This document shows positions 1-6,400 of a stretch of 17,868 bases of DNA, piece after piece. Each line of letters opens with the position of its first letter. Within the stretch, counting starts at the first letter, position 1. The DNA comes from an uncultured Oscillibacter sp. GTDB lineage: Bacteria > Bacillota > Clostridia > Oscillospirales > Oscillospiraceae. Made by a program: the position numbers and the translations under genes. The DNA lies in contig UQVS01000029.1 in NCBI GenBank assembly GCA_900544615.1, forward strand, positions 1 to 17,868, in the 5' to 3' direction. Under the pieces are notes generated by a model. It was not told the DNA's origin. It did no database searches and worked only from the letters and a program-made list of their open reading frames with translations.

Positions 1-10
1 GCGGAGGACG

Positions 11-85
11 GCAGGGCTCCTGCGAATTGCCGCAGGCAATTCGTGGGATGCCGGGGAGCGAGTTCGAGCCTCGTAGCCCGCTCCA
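11..85 (+). ncRNA. tRNA-like cloverleaf, copy 1 (non-canonical or decayed tRNA)
   Basis: Seventy-five bases can be folded as a tRNA. Acceptor strand 11-18 pairs with 75-81 (AGCCCGC) over 7 bp with one bulged A at 13. Two linker bases follow, then a 4-bp D-like stem (21-24/31-34), an anticodon-like arm (35-52), five variable bases, and a perfect T arm (5 bp, loop TTCGAGC, 58-74). U73 and an encoded CCA (83-85) complete it. U73 and the acceptor resemble bacterial tRNA-Gly. The D loop lacks the usual GG and the anticodon-like loop is oversized, so I do not call it a functional tRNA. Confidence 0.4.
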
Positions 86-91
86 GACTGA

Positions 92-126
92 AACAGGACA
101 TCCGATTTGGGTGTCCTGTTTTTTTC
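92..126 (+). terminator. Intrinsic terminator after tRNA-like copy 1
   Basis: A 12-bp stem (92-103 with 109-120, one G-U pair) with loop GATTT is followed by a run of T. It sits 6 bases after the encoded CCA of the tRNA-like element, as expected for a short RNA transcription unit. Confidence 0.8.
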
Positions 127-189
127 GTTAGACGGAGAACTTGCCGCCTCCACCTATGCGCGGAGCGCATATCAAATCAGCGGAGGACG

Positions 190-264
190 GCAGGGCTCCT
201 GCGAATTGCCGCAGGCAATTCGTGGGATGCCGGGAAGCGAGTTCGAGCCTCGTAGCCCGCTCCA
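190..264 (+). ncRNA. tRNA-like cloverleaf, copy 2 (non-canonical or decayed tRNA)
   Basis: Same fold as copy 1. Acceptor 190-197 (bulged A192) pairs with 254-260; D-like stem TGCG/CGCA is 200-203/210-213; the anticodon-like arm is 214-231, closed by GGCA/TGCC; the variable stretch is 232-236; the T arm is 237-253 with loop TTCGAGC; discriminator T is 261 and CCA 262-264. A competing 8-bp hairpin (203-210/214-221, loop GCA) would break the D and anticodon-like arms. The element could therefore be a decayed tRNA, a tRNA mimic or a mobile repeat. Nothing in the sequence alone proves expression. Confidence 0.4.
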
Positions 265-270
265 GACTGA

Positions 271-303
271 AACAGGACATCCATTCGGATGCCCTGTTTT
301 TTT
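271..303 (+). terminator. Intrinsic terminator after tRNA-like copy 2
   Basis: The stem 271-282/287-298 (one A-C mismatch) has loop ATTC and is followed by seven T. It lies immediately 3' of the convergent amidase stop codon. The T-run is on the plus strand, so it mainly serves plus-strand transcripts; use as the amidase terminator is possible but weaker. Confidence 0.8.
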
Positions 304-304
304 G

Positions 305-1048
305 TTACACGTCGATGTACGCCGCGGCGGCATAGCCCACATGATTTCCATGCTCCACCACGTACCACCCCTGCCACTCGCCGCAGACCGTTACCGCCGC
401 GCCGTTGGGCAGGTTTGCAATGATGGTGCCGGAGGAGGACGGCGCGCTGCGGAGATTCAGCGTGCCATAATCGACCCGGACGATCCCCTGCACCGGATCC
501 ATGGGCTGGATAAACGGCAGACCGAAGTACTCCGTCAGCGCCCGCACCAGCTGTTGAGCAATGGCTTCCACATGGCCTTCCACCCAGAGTGCGTCGGCAT
601 AGTTATCGTGATAACCGATTTCTACGAGAACCGCCGGGAACCGGGATCGGGCCACCTCCCCCAAGGTGGTCGTAGCCCGCGTGGACACCCGGTTCGGCAG
701 AGGATAGATCTCCCGCAGGTTCTCCGCAATCAGCTCCGCCCCCCGCTGACCGCCGGTGCTGGTTGGGTAGTAAAAGGCAATGATCCCCCGCGCGGTATTT
801 TGCGGCTCTCCATTTCCGATGGCGTTGGAATGGAGGGCCAGATAAAAATCATAGTAGCCGCTGTTGGCCTCCCGGATGGCGGCCGCCGCCGAGGTGTCCG
901 GGTCGTTGCGGCGGTAGCGGATGCCATTGGCGCGGAGATACGGCTCCATGGCGTCGGCGATCCGATTCATCCAGTATTCCTCGCTCCCGCTGCCGGTGAC
1001 ATAGGGATTCCAGTCCTGGGTGGACGGGCTTAAATAAATAATGGGCAT
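305..1048 (-). CDS. N-acetylmuramoyl-L-alanine amidase (Amidase_3) with C-terminal SH3 domain
   Basis: Predicted peptidoglycan hydrolase cutting the MurNAc-L-Ala bond. From the chosen start (247 aa), the Amidase_3 fold covers about residues 1-180: LALHSNA gives the metal-binding His (H73) and LVEIGYHDN the catalytic Glu (E143). E24 is a candidate second ligand. About residues 188-247 form an SH3_3-like wall-binding domain (LNLRSAPS, GWYVVEHGNHVGYAAA). The start at 1048 is preferred because GGGAGG lies 6 bases upstream; the ATG 15 bases earlier overlaps that site. There is no signal peptide, so it may be released by lysis, as with mother-cell or phage-type amidases. The N-terminal GHGG-like motif carrying the first His is replaced by YLSPSTQ. 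It is transcribed divergently from the methyltransferase gene. Confidence 0.88.
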   Translation of the reverse strand: MPIIYLSPSTQDWNPYVTGSGSEEYWMNRIADAMEPYLRANGIRYRRNDPDTSAAAAIREANSGYYDFYLALHSNAIGNGEPQNTARGIIAFYYPTSTGGQRGAELIAENLREIYPLPNRVSTRATTTLGEVARSRFPAVLVEIGYHDNYADALWVEGHVEAIAQQLVRALTEYFGLPFIQPMDPVQGIVRVDYGTLNLRSAPSSSGTIIANLPNGAAVTVCGEWQGWYVVEHGNHVGYAAAAYIDV

Positions 1049-1107
1049 AAAATTCCCTCCCATGCAAATTCTGTCTGCCCCATGGTATGGCGTTTTCGGC
1101 AGAAACG

Positions 1108-1116
1108 TGCTATACT
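1108..1116 (+). promoter_or_regulatory. Candidate extended -10 promoter for the rRNA methyltransferase gene
   Basis: TATACT (1111-1116) is preceded by TG one base upstream (1108-1109), an extended -10 arrangement. I see no good -35 box. The start codon is at 1150, leaving a leader of about 27 nt. Confidence 0.4.
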
Positions 1117-1136
1117 GTCCCGGATAAAGAGTTCAA
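1109..1136 (-). promoter_or_regulatory. Candidate promoter for the amidase gene
   Basis: On the minus strand TTGAAC (1131-1136) and TATAGC (1109-1114) are 16 bp apart, upstream of the amidase start at 1048. The -10 box overlaps the plus-strand -10 box of the divergent methyltransferase gene. Confidence 0.45.
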
Positions 1137-1149
1137 AGGAGCGCAGCTT

Positions 1150-2379
1150 ATGAAAATGGAGCGGGGCTATCCCATTTACACCGTAACGCCCAAGGCGGAG
1201 GCCGCTATTCTGCGGGGACATCCGTGGGTGTACGATGCGGAGATTCTGAATACGGAGGGTGAAACCGGCAACGGCGGTCTGGTGGATGTGGTCAGCAAAA
1301 AGGGCCGCTATCTCGGCACCGGCTTCCTCTCCCAGCAGTCCAAGATCCGGGTGCGGCTCATCTCCCGGAATGCCAACGACCGCTTTGACGCGGCTTTCTG
1401 GCGGCGGAAGCTGCAATGGGCGTGGGACTACCGAAAGTCCGTTATGGCCCCGGCCGATCTGGACGCCTGCCGGGTGATTTTTGGGGAAGCGGACGCCTTC
1501 CCCGGCCTGACGGTGGACAAGTTCCACGACCTCCTCAGCGTGCAGGTGCTGTCCGTGGGGATGGAGGGCTTGCAGGATCTCCTGCTGCCCGCTCTGGTGG
1601 ACATTCTCCGGCAGGACGGCCAGCCCATCCGTGGCGTGTTCCTGCGGAACGATGTGGCCCTCCGGGACAAGGAAGGTCTGCCCCAGGGCAAGGGGTGGTA
1701 CGCCCTCCCCGGCGAAACGCCGCCGGACAGCCCGGTGGTGGAGATTGTGGAAAACGGGGTCAGATATCTGGTGGACGTGGAAAACGGGCAGAAAACCGGT
1801 TTCTTTCTGGATCAGAAGTACAACCGCCGGGCGGTGGGCCGTCTGGCCGCAGGGAAAACGGTGCTGGACTGCTTCACCCACACAGGTTCCTTCGCGCTGA
1901 ACGCCGCGCTGGGCGGGGCAAAGCACGTCACCGCCGTGGATGTGTCGGAGGCTGCCGTGGAAATGGCCCGCGCCAACGCAGAGCGCAACGGCGTGGCCGG
2001 TATCATGGACTGTGTGGCCGCCAATGTGTTTGACCTGCTGCCCCAGCTGGAAAAGGAGCCGCAGAAATACGACTTTATCATTCTGGATCCGCCCGCCTTC
2101 ACCAAAAGCCGGAAAACCGTGGCAAACGCCATCACCGGCTACAAGGAGATCAACTACCGGGCCATGAAGCTGCTGCCCAGAGACGGGTATCTGGCCACCT
2201 GCTCCTGCTCCCACTTTGCCACGGCAGAGAAGTTTGAAGCCATGCTCCGCTCTGCCGCCCACGACGCCGGCGTGCAGCTGCGGCAGATCGAAGCCCGGCA
2301 GCAGGGCTGTGACCACCCCATTCTCTGGGGCGTGGACGAGACCGATTATCTGAAGTTTTATCTATTCCAAGTCGTATAA
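1150..2379 (+). CDS. Class I SAM-dependent rRNA methyltransferase, RlmI family
   Basis: Predicted cytoplasmic 23S rRNA cytosine-C5 methyltransferase (E. coli RlmI modifies C1962). The 409-aa protein has an N-terminal PUA-like domain (about residues 6-75, with RGHPWVYDAEI and GRYLGTGFLS) and a C-terminal Rossmann methyltransferase. Motifs are QKTGFFLDQ (about 214-222), SAM-binding DCFTHTGSFA (240-249), DPPAF (about 314-318) and a CSCSHF stretch (351-356) with the expected catalytic cysteine. The start at 1150 follows AAAGGAG with an 8-base gap; an in-frame ATG at 1087 has no ribosome site and precedes the likely promoter. It is the only plus-strand gene here and appears monocistronic, ending at a terminator. 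Family assignment is firm; the exact modified base is inferred. Confidence 0.93.
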   Translation: MKMERGYPIYTVTPKAEAAILRGHPWVYDAEILNTEGETGNGGLVDVVSKKGRYLGTGFLSQQSKIRVRLISRNANDRFDAAFWRRKLQWAWDYRKSVMAPADLDACRVIFGEADAFPGLTVDKFHDLLSVQVLSVGMEGLQDLLLPALVDILRQDGQPIRGVFLRNDVALRDKEGLPQGKGWYALPGETPPDSPVVEIVENGVRYLVDVENGQKTGFFLDQKYNRRAVGRLAAGKTVLDCFTHTGSFALNAALGGAKHVTAVDVSEAAVEMARANAERNGVAGIMDCVAANVFDLLPQLEKEPQKYDFIILDPPAFTKSRKTVANAITGYKEINYRAMKLLPRDGYLATCSCSHFATAEKFEAMLRSAAHDAGVQLRQIEARQQGCDHPILWGVDETDYLKFYLFQVV

Positions 2380-2397
2380 CAGATGTCGTTTTATACG

Positions 2398-2435
2398 AAA
2401 AGGACTCGAATGTTGATACATTCGAGTCCTTTTTT
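2398..2435. terminator. Bidirectional intrinsic terminator
   Basis: Perfect 12-bp stem (2401-2412/2419-2430) with loop TTGATA, flanked by AAA on the left and a T-run on the right, so it can serve both the plus-strand methyltransferase gene and the convergent lipoprotein gene. An 8-bp inverted repeat (2372-2379/2391-2398, TCGTATAA/TTATACGA) overlaps the methyltransferase stop codon. Confidence 0.88.
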
Positions 2436-2470
2436 CCTATTCGCTGGGCAAACAGCCCCTGCACACAGCG

Positions 2471-2941
2471 TCAGGCGATTTCAAATTCCGCAGCCAGATC
2501 CACGGCGGACGCCTCATCGGCAGCATCCGGGTCGGCAGACAGGCTGCACGGAGCCACCAGACGGTAGGTTCCCTTTTCCAGCCTGCCGCCGTATTCCGTC
2601 TGGATGGAAATCGTCCCCTGCACTTCCTCGGTGGGAATGGACAGCCATTGGAAATCCCCGGTGGAAACAGAGGTCTGCTGCACAAGCGGATACCAGCTGC
2701 CGTCTGTATACTTTTCCACATAGGCAAAGCCATGCCCTTCGTAGAACAGGAAATTTTCCTGCGCGGAACATACCGTGTAGGTCACGGCATCCGCATTGCA
2801 GAATTTGACCCGAAAGGTGATCTCCGCCGGATCGGAAATGACCGCGTCAGAGGCTTCTGCTGAAACCTCTGCCGTTTTTCCGCAGGCCGTCAGACAGAAC
2901 AGTATCGTCAGACAGCCCAGCAGGGTCAGAATACGCTGCAT
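2471..2941 (-). CDS. Small lipoprotein with bacterial Ig-like domain
   Basis: A 156-aa exported lipoprotein. Residues 1-19 form a signal peptide with lipobox LTAC, predicting lipidation at Cys20 and attachment to the outer face of the membrane. The mature part (about 40-155) is beta-rich; VEKYTDGSWYPL and the late GRLEKGTYRLV strand resemble the bacterial Ig-like families found in Firmicutes lipoproteins (Big_14 type, recognised by eye). Start: AAAGGAG lies 10 bases before the ATG. It follows the SLH-protein gene in the same direction with 77 bp between, and I see no convincing promoter there, so it may be a last operon member. The function is unknown; an envelope role beside the exporter and SLH protein is inference. 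Confidence 0.8.
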   Translation of the reverse strand: MQRILTLLGCLTILFCLTACGKTAEVSAEASDAVISDPAEITFRVKFCNADAVTYTVCSAQENFLFYEGHGFAYVEKYTDGSWYPLVQQTSVSTGDFQWLSIPTEEVQGTISIQTEYGGRLEKGTYRLVAPCSLSADPDAADEASAVDLAAEFEIA

Positions 2942-2969
2942 GGAAATCCGCTCCTTTCCAGAGTGTTTG

Positions 2970-3003
2970 CAGCAGGCTCCGGCGTTTCCGCCGGAGTCTG
3001 CTG
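2970..3003 (-). terminator. Intercistronic GAAA-capped hairpin, possible weak terminator or mRNA-stabilising stem
   Basis: On the minus strand a 14-bp stem (CAGCAG + CTCCGGCG, one A-C mismatch between the blocks) is closed by a GAAA tetraloop, just after the SLH-protein gene. It is followed by CAAACAC rather than a T-run, so it is a poor intrinsic terminator. It may attenuate transcription or protect the upstream mRNA. Confidence 0.45.
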
Positions 3004-3018
3004 TTGTTCCCGGAGAGG

Positions 3019-5133
3019 TCAGCCCCTGACCTCCACGATACGGATCACGCCGTCATAAACATAGAGGTTCATAGTGCCGCCGTAGTTCTTTGCGGTGTCC
3101 AGATCATTCATCCACCTGCCTGTGTCAAGATTATAGCACTGGACATCAGAGGCCACCTCATAGGTCCGACCACCGTAGTTCACTGCCGTCTTGCCCACCC
3201 AGGAACCGGCGGAAACATTCCCCAGCTTGCTCATGGTCTCGAAACGGGTGAACATAGTACCCGCCTTGTTCAACTGCACCGCCACAAAGTCACCGGTCCG
3301 GACATTGTTGGCGCTGTTAATGGGACCATAGGTCTTACTGGAGGTCTCAATAGAAATGGTCTGGGTATCCGAGGTCACGGTGTTTCCGTTGACGCCCTCC
3401 TGATGGGGTGCGTAGGGGCCGTAGCCATCATTCCATATCCATTCGCCATCTTCCATGTAGCCACTCTGGGAGGTGTGGGGTGCGTTCTCACCCGCATTGG
3501 AGTTCCAGACCCACCGTTTTTCGTTGGTGGTCTTCACCACCGCACGGCCATAGATCTCATCGGTAGACAGGCCGTTGCTGAGTACGATCAAGTCAACATC
3601 TCCGGCCCAGTTGGTCCGTGCGTAGGAGATACGGCCGGAACTAATGCTGCTTCGGCCCAATTCAGCCAGGGCCACCTGCTTGCCGCCATCAAAAATCAGC
3701 ACATTGTCGGCCAGCTTCTTGCCACCCAGAGTCCGCGCCTGCACATCCAGGTCGCCGCTGACCTTTCCGGTGGCCGCCCGCAGGCTCAGCTTGCCCTCGT
3801 TTCCGTTCTTGACACCGGCAACATTCACCACGCTGTTTTCGTAGCCGCTGCCGCTACCCGCAATCTTCACCAGTGTATTGCCGCAGATCAACTGCATACT
3901 GCCGCTGCCGTCCACGACTGCCAGCGCGTTTCCATACGTGCCGCCGCCATTGGCATCCACAGCACCGGCCACCTGGCCGTCCGCTGTCAGCAGCAGGATC
4001 ATCTGCTGGCCGGGCTTGAACTTGGACAGGGACTCCACAGCCGTGGGCAGAACGTTCAGCTCCGTGCCGCCCAGTACTGTAATGGTGGTAGGACTGGCGG
4101 GAGAGGGATCGCAGTTTTCATAATAGACGGATACTTTCGTATCGCACACCACTACGGAGTTGGTGGCGGCGGAATAGGTGGCCACATCGTACTTTTTCAG
4201 ATCCGCCGCGGAAGCGGGGCTGCCGTTCTTGTAAATGGTGTAGCCGCTGCCGCCGGTCAGGGAATCCAGACCCAGAGCAGAGCCATTGGCGCCGATGATC
4301 ACCGCCGCATTAGAAATACCGCTGCCGCCGGTGACCGGCAGGAAGGTCAGGATATCGCCGGCGCCGTTGAGGACCACCTTGCCCTTGGAGCCGATGAGGC
4401 TGGTGGAGGTGACGGGGTGGGCCATAGTGTAGGGCTTGCCCCCAGCAGTCAGGGTACCCTTTCCGGCGTCCAGATTGGTGAGGTAGACCTCTTCCTTCTC
4501 CGGGGTAAAGCTGAACAGCACCACGGCTCCCTCGCCGGTGCCCCGCTTGGCCTCAAAGAGGTTCAGGAACAGCTTGGCCGCCTGTCCGCGGGTCAGGGCG
4601 CTGTAGGCGGAGGTAATGCCGGTGGACTTCAGCAGACCGCAGGTCTTTGCCTCGGCCATATAGCCCTGAGGCCACACGCCGCCCATGTTTTCGTCCTTAT
4701 AGCCCAGTCCCCGCATGAGGATCGTCACCGCCTGTCCGGCGGTCACCGTCTGGTTGGGCTTGAACTTCCCGTCGGCAAATCCGGCGATGATGCCCTTTTT
4801 CGCCGCCATGTTGATGTAGGAGGACGCCCAGAAGGAGGGCTTCACATCCGGGAAGATGGTAACGGTGGAATACCGCCCCAACTCGCTGCCGCCGTCCATG
4901 GCGTAGACCGCCATTTTGCAGAACTGGGCGCGGGTCAGCGCTGCGTTGGGCCGGAACGTGCCGTCGCTGTAGCCGTCCAGCACACCCATGAGCCGCAGGG
5001 TCTCAATGGCGGTTGCCGTGTAGTTGTCCGCCACGTCGGAGAACCGGGTGGCATTGGCCGCCCCGGCAGGCACTGTCAGCAGGGACGCCAGCATACCGAC
5101 TGCCAGCAGCCATGTCAGAATTCGTTTTTTCAT
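3019..5133 (-). CDS. SLH-domain cell-surface protein with uncharacterised C-terminal region
   Basis: A 704-aa exported protein. Residues 1-26 are a signal peptide (MKKR, hydrophobic core, PAGAANA). Three S-layer homology repeats follow: about 30-73 (FSDV...GYSDGTFRPN...TRAQ), 94-142 (FPDV...GFADGKFKPNQTVTAGQ) and a weaker 153-195 (ALTRGQAAKLF). They should anchor it non-covalently to secondary wall polymer. The remaining 500 residues are Gly/Thr/Ser-rich and beta-like, with an aromatic stretch near 550-585 (RWVWN, GEWIWNDGYGPYAPH). I see no catalytic motif. The start is certain: its ribosome site AAAGGAG overlaps the TAA of the upstream permease gene, so the two are co-transcribed and probably coupled. 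This ties it to the exporter, as substrate or partner (inference). Confidence 0.9.
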   Translation of the reverse strand: MKKRILTWLLAVGMLASLLTVPAGAANATRFSDVADNYTATAIETLRLMGVLDGYSDGTFRPNAALTRAQFCKMAVYAMDGGSELGRYSTVTIFPDVKPSFWASSYINMAAKKGIIAGFADGKFKPNQTVTAGQAVTILMRGLGYKDENMGGVWPQGYMAEAKTCGLLKSTGITSAYSALTRGQAAKLFLNLFEAKRGTGEGAVVLFSFTPEKEEVYLTNLDAGKGTLTAGGKPYTMAHPVTSTSLIGSKGKVVLNGAGDILTFLPVTGGSGISNAAVIIGANGSALGLDSLTGGSGYTIYKNGSPASAADLKKYDVATYSAATNSVVVCDTKVSVYYENCDPSPASPTTITVLGGTELNVLPTAVESLSKFKPGQQMILLLTADGQVAGAVDANGGGTYGNALAVVDGSGSMQLICGNTLVKIAGSGSGYENSVVNVAGVKNGNEGKLSLRAATGKVSGDLDVQARTLGGKKLADNVLIFDGGKQVALAELGRSSISSGRISYARTNWAGDVDLIVLSNGLSTDEIYGRAVVKTTNEKRWVWNSNAGENAPHTSQSGYMEDGEWIWNDGYGPYAPHQEGVNGNTVTSDTQTISIETSSKTYGPINSANNVRTGDFVAVQLNKAGTMFTRFETMSKLGNVSAGSWVGKTAVNYGGRTYEVASDVQCYNLDTGRWMNDLDTAKNYGGTMNLYVYDGVIRIVEVRG

Positions 5134-5146
5134 AAGTCTCTCTCCT

Positions 5147-6400
5147 TTACTCCGCCCGCAGGGCTTCCACAGGCTGCAATTTGGATGCCTTGGCCGCCGG
5201 GTAGCTGCCGAACAGCACGCCCAGCGCCACAGAAAGCCCGAAGGCCGCCAGCGTCACCCAGGTAGCGGGGAAAATGGTGATCTGGAACAGAAGCCTGCTT
5301 AAAACCAGACTGCCGATGGTGCCGAAAATAATGCCCACGATGCCGCCCATGCCGCAGAGCATACCGGACTCGATGAGGAACTGGGCCACAATGCTGCTGC
5401 GCTGGGCGCCGAGGCTTCGGCGGATGCCGATCTCCCGCGTCCGCTCCGTCACCGTCACCAGCATGATGTTCATGATGCCGATGCCGCCCACCAGCAGGGA
5501 GATGGCAGCGATGCCGCCCAGCACCAGCGAGATCAGGGTCAGCTGCTGATTCTGGTAATCCTGCCACTGGTTTTCCGGGTACACATTGTAGCCGCCGTTA
5601 TTGGTGTCCACAATGCCCTTGAGGTATCCGCCGATCTCCGTGATGGCGTTGGTCATGCTGGCGTCGTCCTTGGCCTTTACCAGAAAGTCCGTGGGTGAAG
5701 AATCCCCCAGCAGACGGGTAGCGGTATAGGGATAGACGATCAAGTTGTCCGTCTGATAGGCGGAAGGGGTATCCGGCTCCACGCGGGCGGCGTACACGCC
5801 CACCACCGTAAAGCTGTTGCCGTTGACCTGCAATATCTGCCCCACCGGGTTGGCGCTGCCGAAAAAGACGCGGGCCGCCTGCGCCCCAAGTACGCAGATC
5901 TGGTTGTACTTCTCACAGTCCAGCCACGCCAGATCCCGCCCCTTGGCAATGGTCAGGTTGTTGCAGACGCTGTACTGATCCGAGCCGTAATACTGGGTGG
6001 GCGGCCCGCTGATGACATTGTACTGGTCGTCGTACTGCCACTCCATGTTGGCGGTGCTTTTGGTGCCGTAGATCACGGTGGCGTTGGCCTGACTGTTGGG
6101 GGTCACGCCGATAACATAGTCCTTCAGGCCGGAGCAGTATTTGTAAAGATCCGTAAAATAGTCCTTGCTGATAGAGTTGCCGTTCTCGTCGTACGTATAC
6201 GCATACACGCTGACGCTGATCCGGTTTGCGCCCATGGCGGCGTATTGCTCCATGGTCTTGGCCTTCATGCCCTCCATGGTGGAGACGATGGTCATCACCG
6301 CAGCGATGCCGATGAAGATGGAGAGGATGGTCAGGGCGCTGCGGCCCTTTTTGCCGCAGATGGAGCGCCAGGCCATCTTAAATGCCTGCCCGATATTCAA
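5147..6400 (-). CDS. MacB/FtsX-type ABC transporter permease
   Basis: Membrane subunit of a type VII (MacB-like) ABC system. It has one N-terminal transmembrane helix (SALTILSIFIGIAAVMTIV, about residues 21-40), a roughly 240-residue extracytoplasmic MacB_PCD-like domain, then three C-terminal helices of the FtsX domain. The cytoplasmic loop TERTREIGIRRSLGAQRSSI is the family hallmark that contacts the ATPase. No ATG is usable: TTG at 6400 overlaps the ATPase stop as TTGA with AGGAGG 10 bases upstream, while TTG at 6406 is only 4 bases from that site. I prefer 6400 (417 aa). The protein does not transport through the membrane in the classic sense; known relatives use mechanotransmission to move envelope substrates. 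Substrate unknown. Confidence 0.92.
   Translation of the reverse strand: MNIGQAFKMAWRSICGKKGRSALTILSIFIGIAAVMTIVSTMEGMKAKTMEQYAAMGANRISVSVYAYTYDENGNSISKDYFTDLYKYCSGLKDYVIGVTPNSQANATVIYGTKSTANMEWQYDDQYNVISGPPTQYYGSDQYSVCNNLTIAKGRDLAWLDCEKYNQICVLGAQAARVFFGSANPVGQILQVNGNSFTVVGVYAARVEPDTPSAYQTDNLIVYPYTATRLLGDSSPTDFLVKAKDDASMTNAITEIGGYLKGIVDTNNGGYNVYPENQWQDYQNQQLTLISLVLGGIAAISLLVGGIGIMNIMLVTVTERTREIGIRRSLGAQRSSIVAQFLIESGMLCGMGGIVGIIFGTIGSLVLSRLLFQITIFPATWVTLAAFGLSVALGVLFGSYPAAKASKLQPVEALRAE

Larger units (their letters stand above)
1..127 (+). repeat. Tandem repeat copy 1 (tRNA-like element plus terminator), cut by window edge
   Basis: Copy 1 of a structured repeat whose second copy begins exactly 179 bp downstream. 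From position 1 to about 103 the copies are almost identical; I see one substitution, in GGGGA versus GGGAA just before the T-arm-like stem. They diverge only in the terminator loop and its 3' arm. The left part of this copy lies outside the window. Short-loop hairpins (11-23 with a 5-bp stem, 24-42 with an 8-bp stem), a perfect T-arm-like stem-loop (58-74) and an encoded CCA (83-85) precede a terminator. No protein is supported; reading frames across it are by-products of the structure. Confidence 0.88.
180..304 (+). repeat. Tandem repeat copy 2 (tRNA-like element plus terminator)
   Basis: Second copy of the repeat, complete on its left side. Upstream of it, 142-151 can pair with 182-192 (two 5-bp blocks around a bulged A at 187), enclosing a perfect 7-bp hairpin with a GGA loop at 155-171 (TATGCGC/GCGCATA). 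The full unit may therefore span about 127-304. It ends directly against the stop codon (305-307) of the convergent amidase gene. The conserved core followed by a diverged but still paired terminator suggests that the fold, not a protein, is maintained. That last point is inference. Confidence 0.88.

Noticed and set aside
11..85. Functional glycine tRNA
   Set aside because: Acceptor and T arm fit, but no CC-type anticodon, no GG in the D loop and a mispaired anticodon-like stem; kept only as a tRNA-like element.
1..304. CRISPR array
   Set aside because: Only two long copies with a 179-bp period and no short uniform repeat-spacer pattern; no cas genes nearby.
180..304. Integration (att) site of a mobile element at a tRNA 3' end
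   Set aside because: Duplicated tRNA 3' ends can mark integration, but the copies are 179 bp apart with no integrase or cargo between them.
43..377. Short open frames across the left-edge repeat (both strands)
   Set aside because: They read through tRNA-like stems and terminators; the two copies produce similar peptides only because the DNA repeats.
1030..2316. 428-codon minus-strand open frame opposite the methyltransferase gene
   Set aside because: No motif, no ribosome site, and the plus strand has a complete RlmI-type protein.
3004..5265. 753-codon plus-strand open frame opposite the SLH gene
   Set aside because: Antisense shadow: the minus strand has signal peptide, SLH repeats and a ribosome site, while the plus product has no domain.
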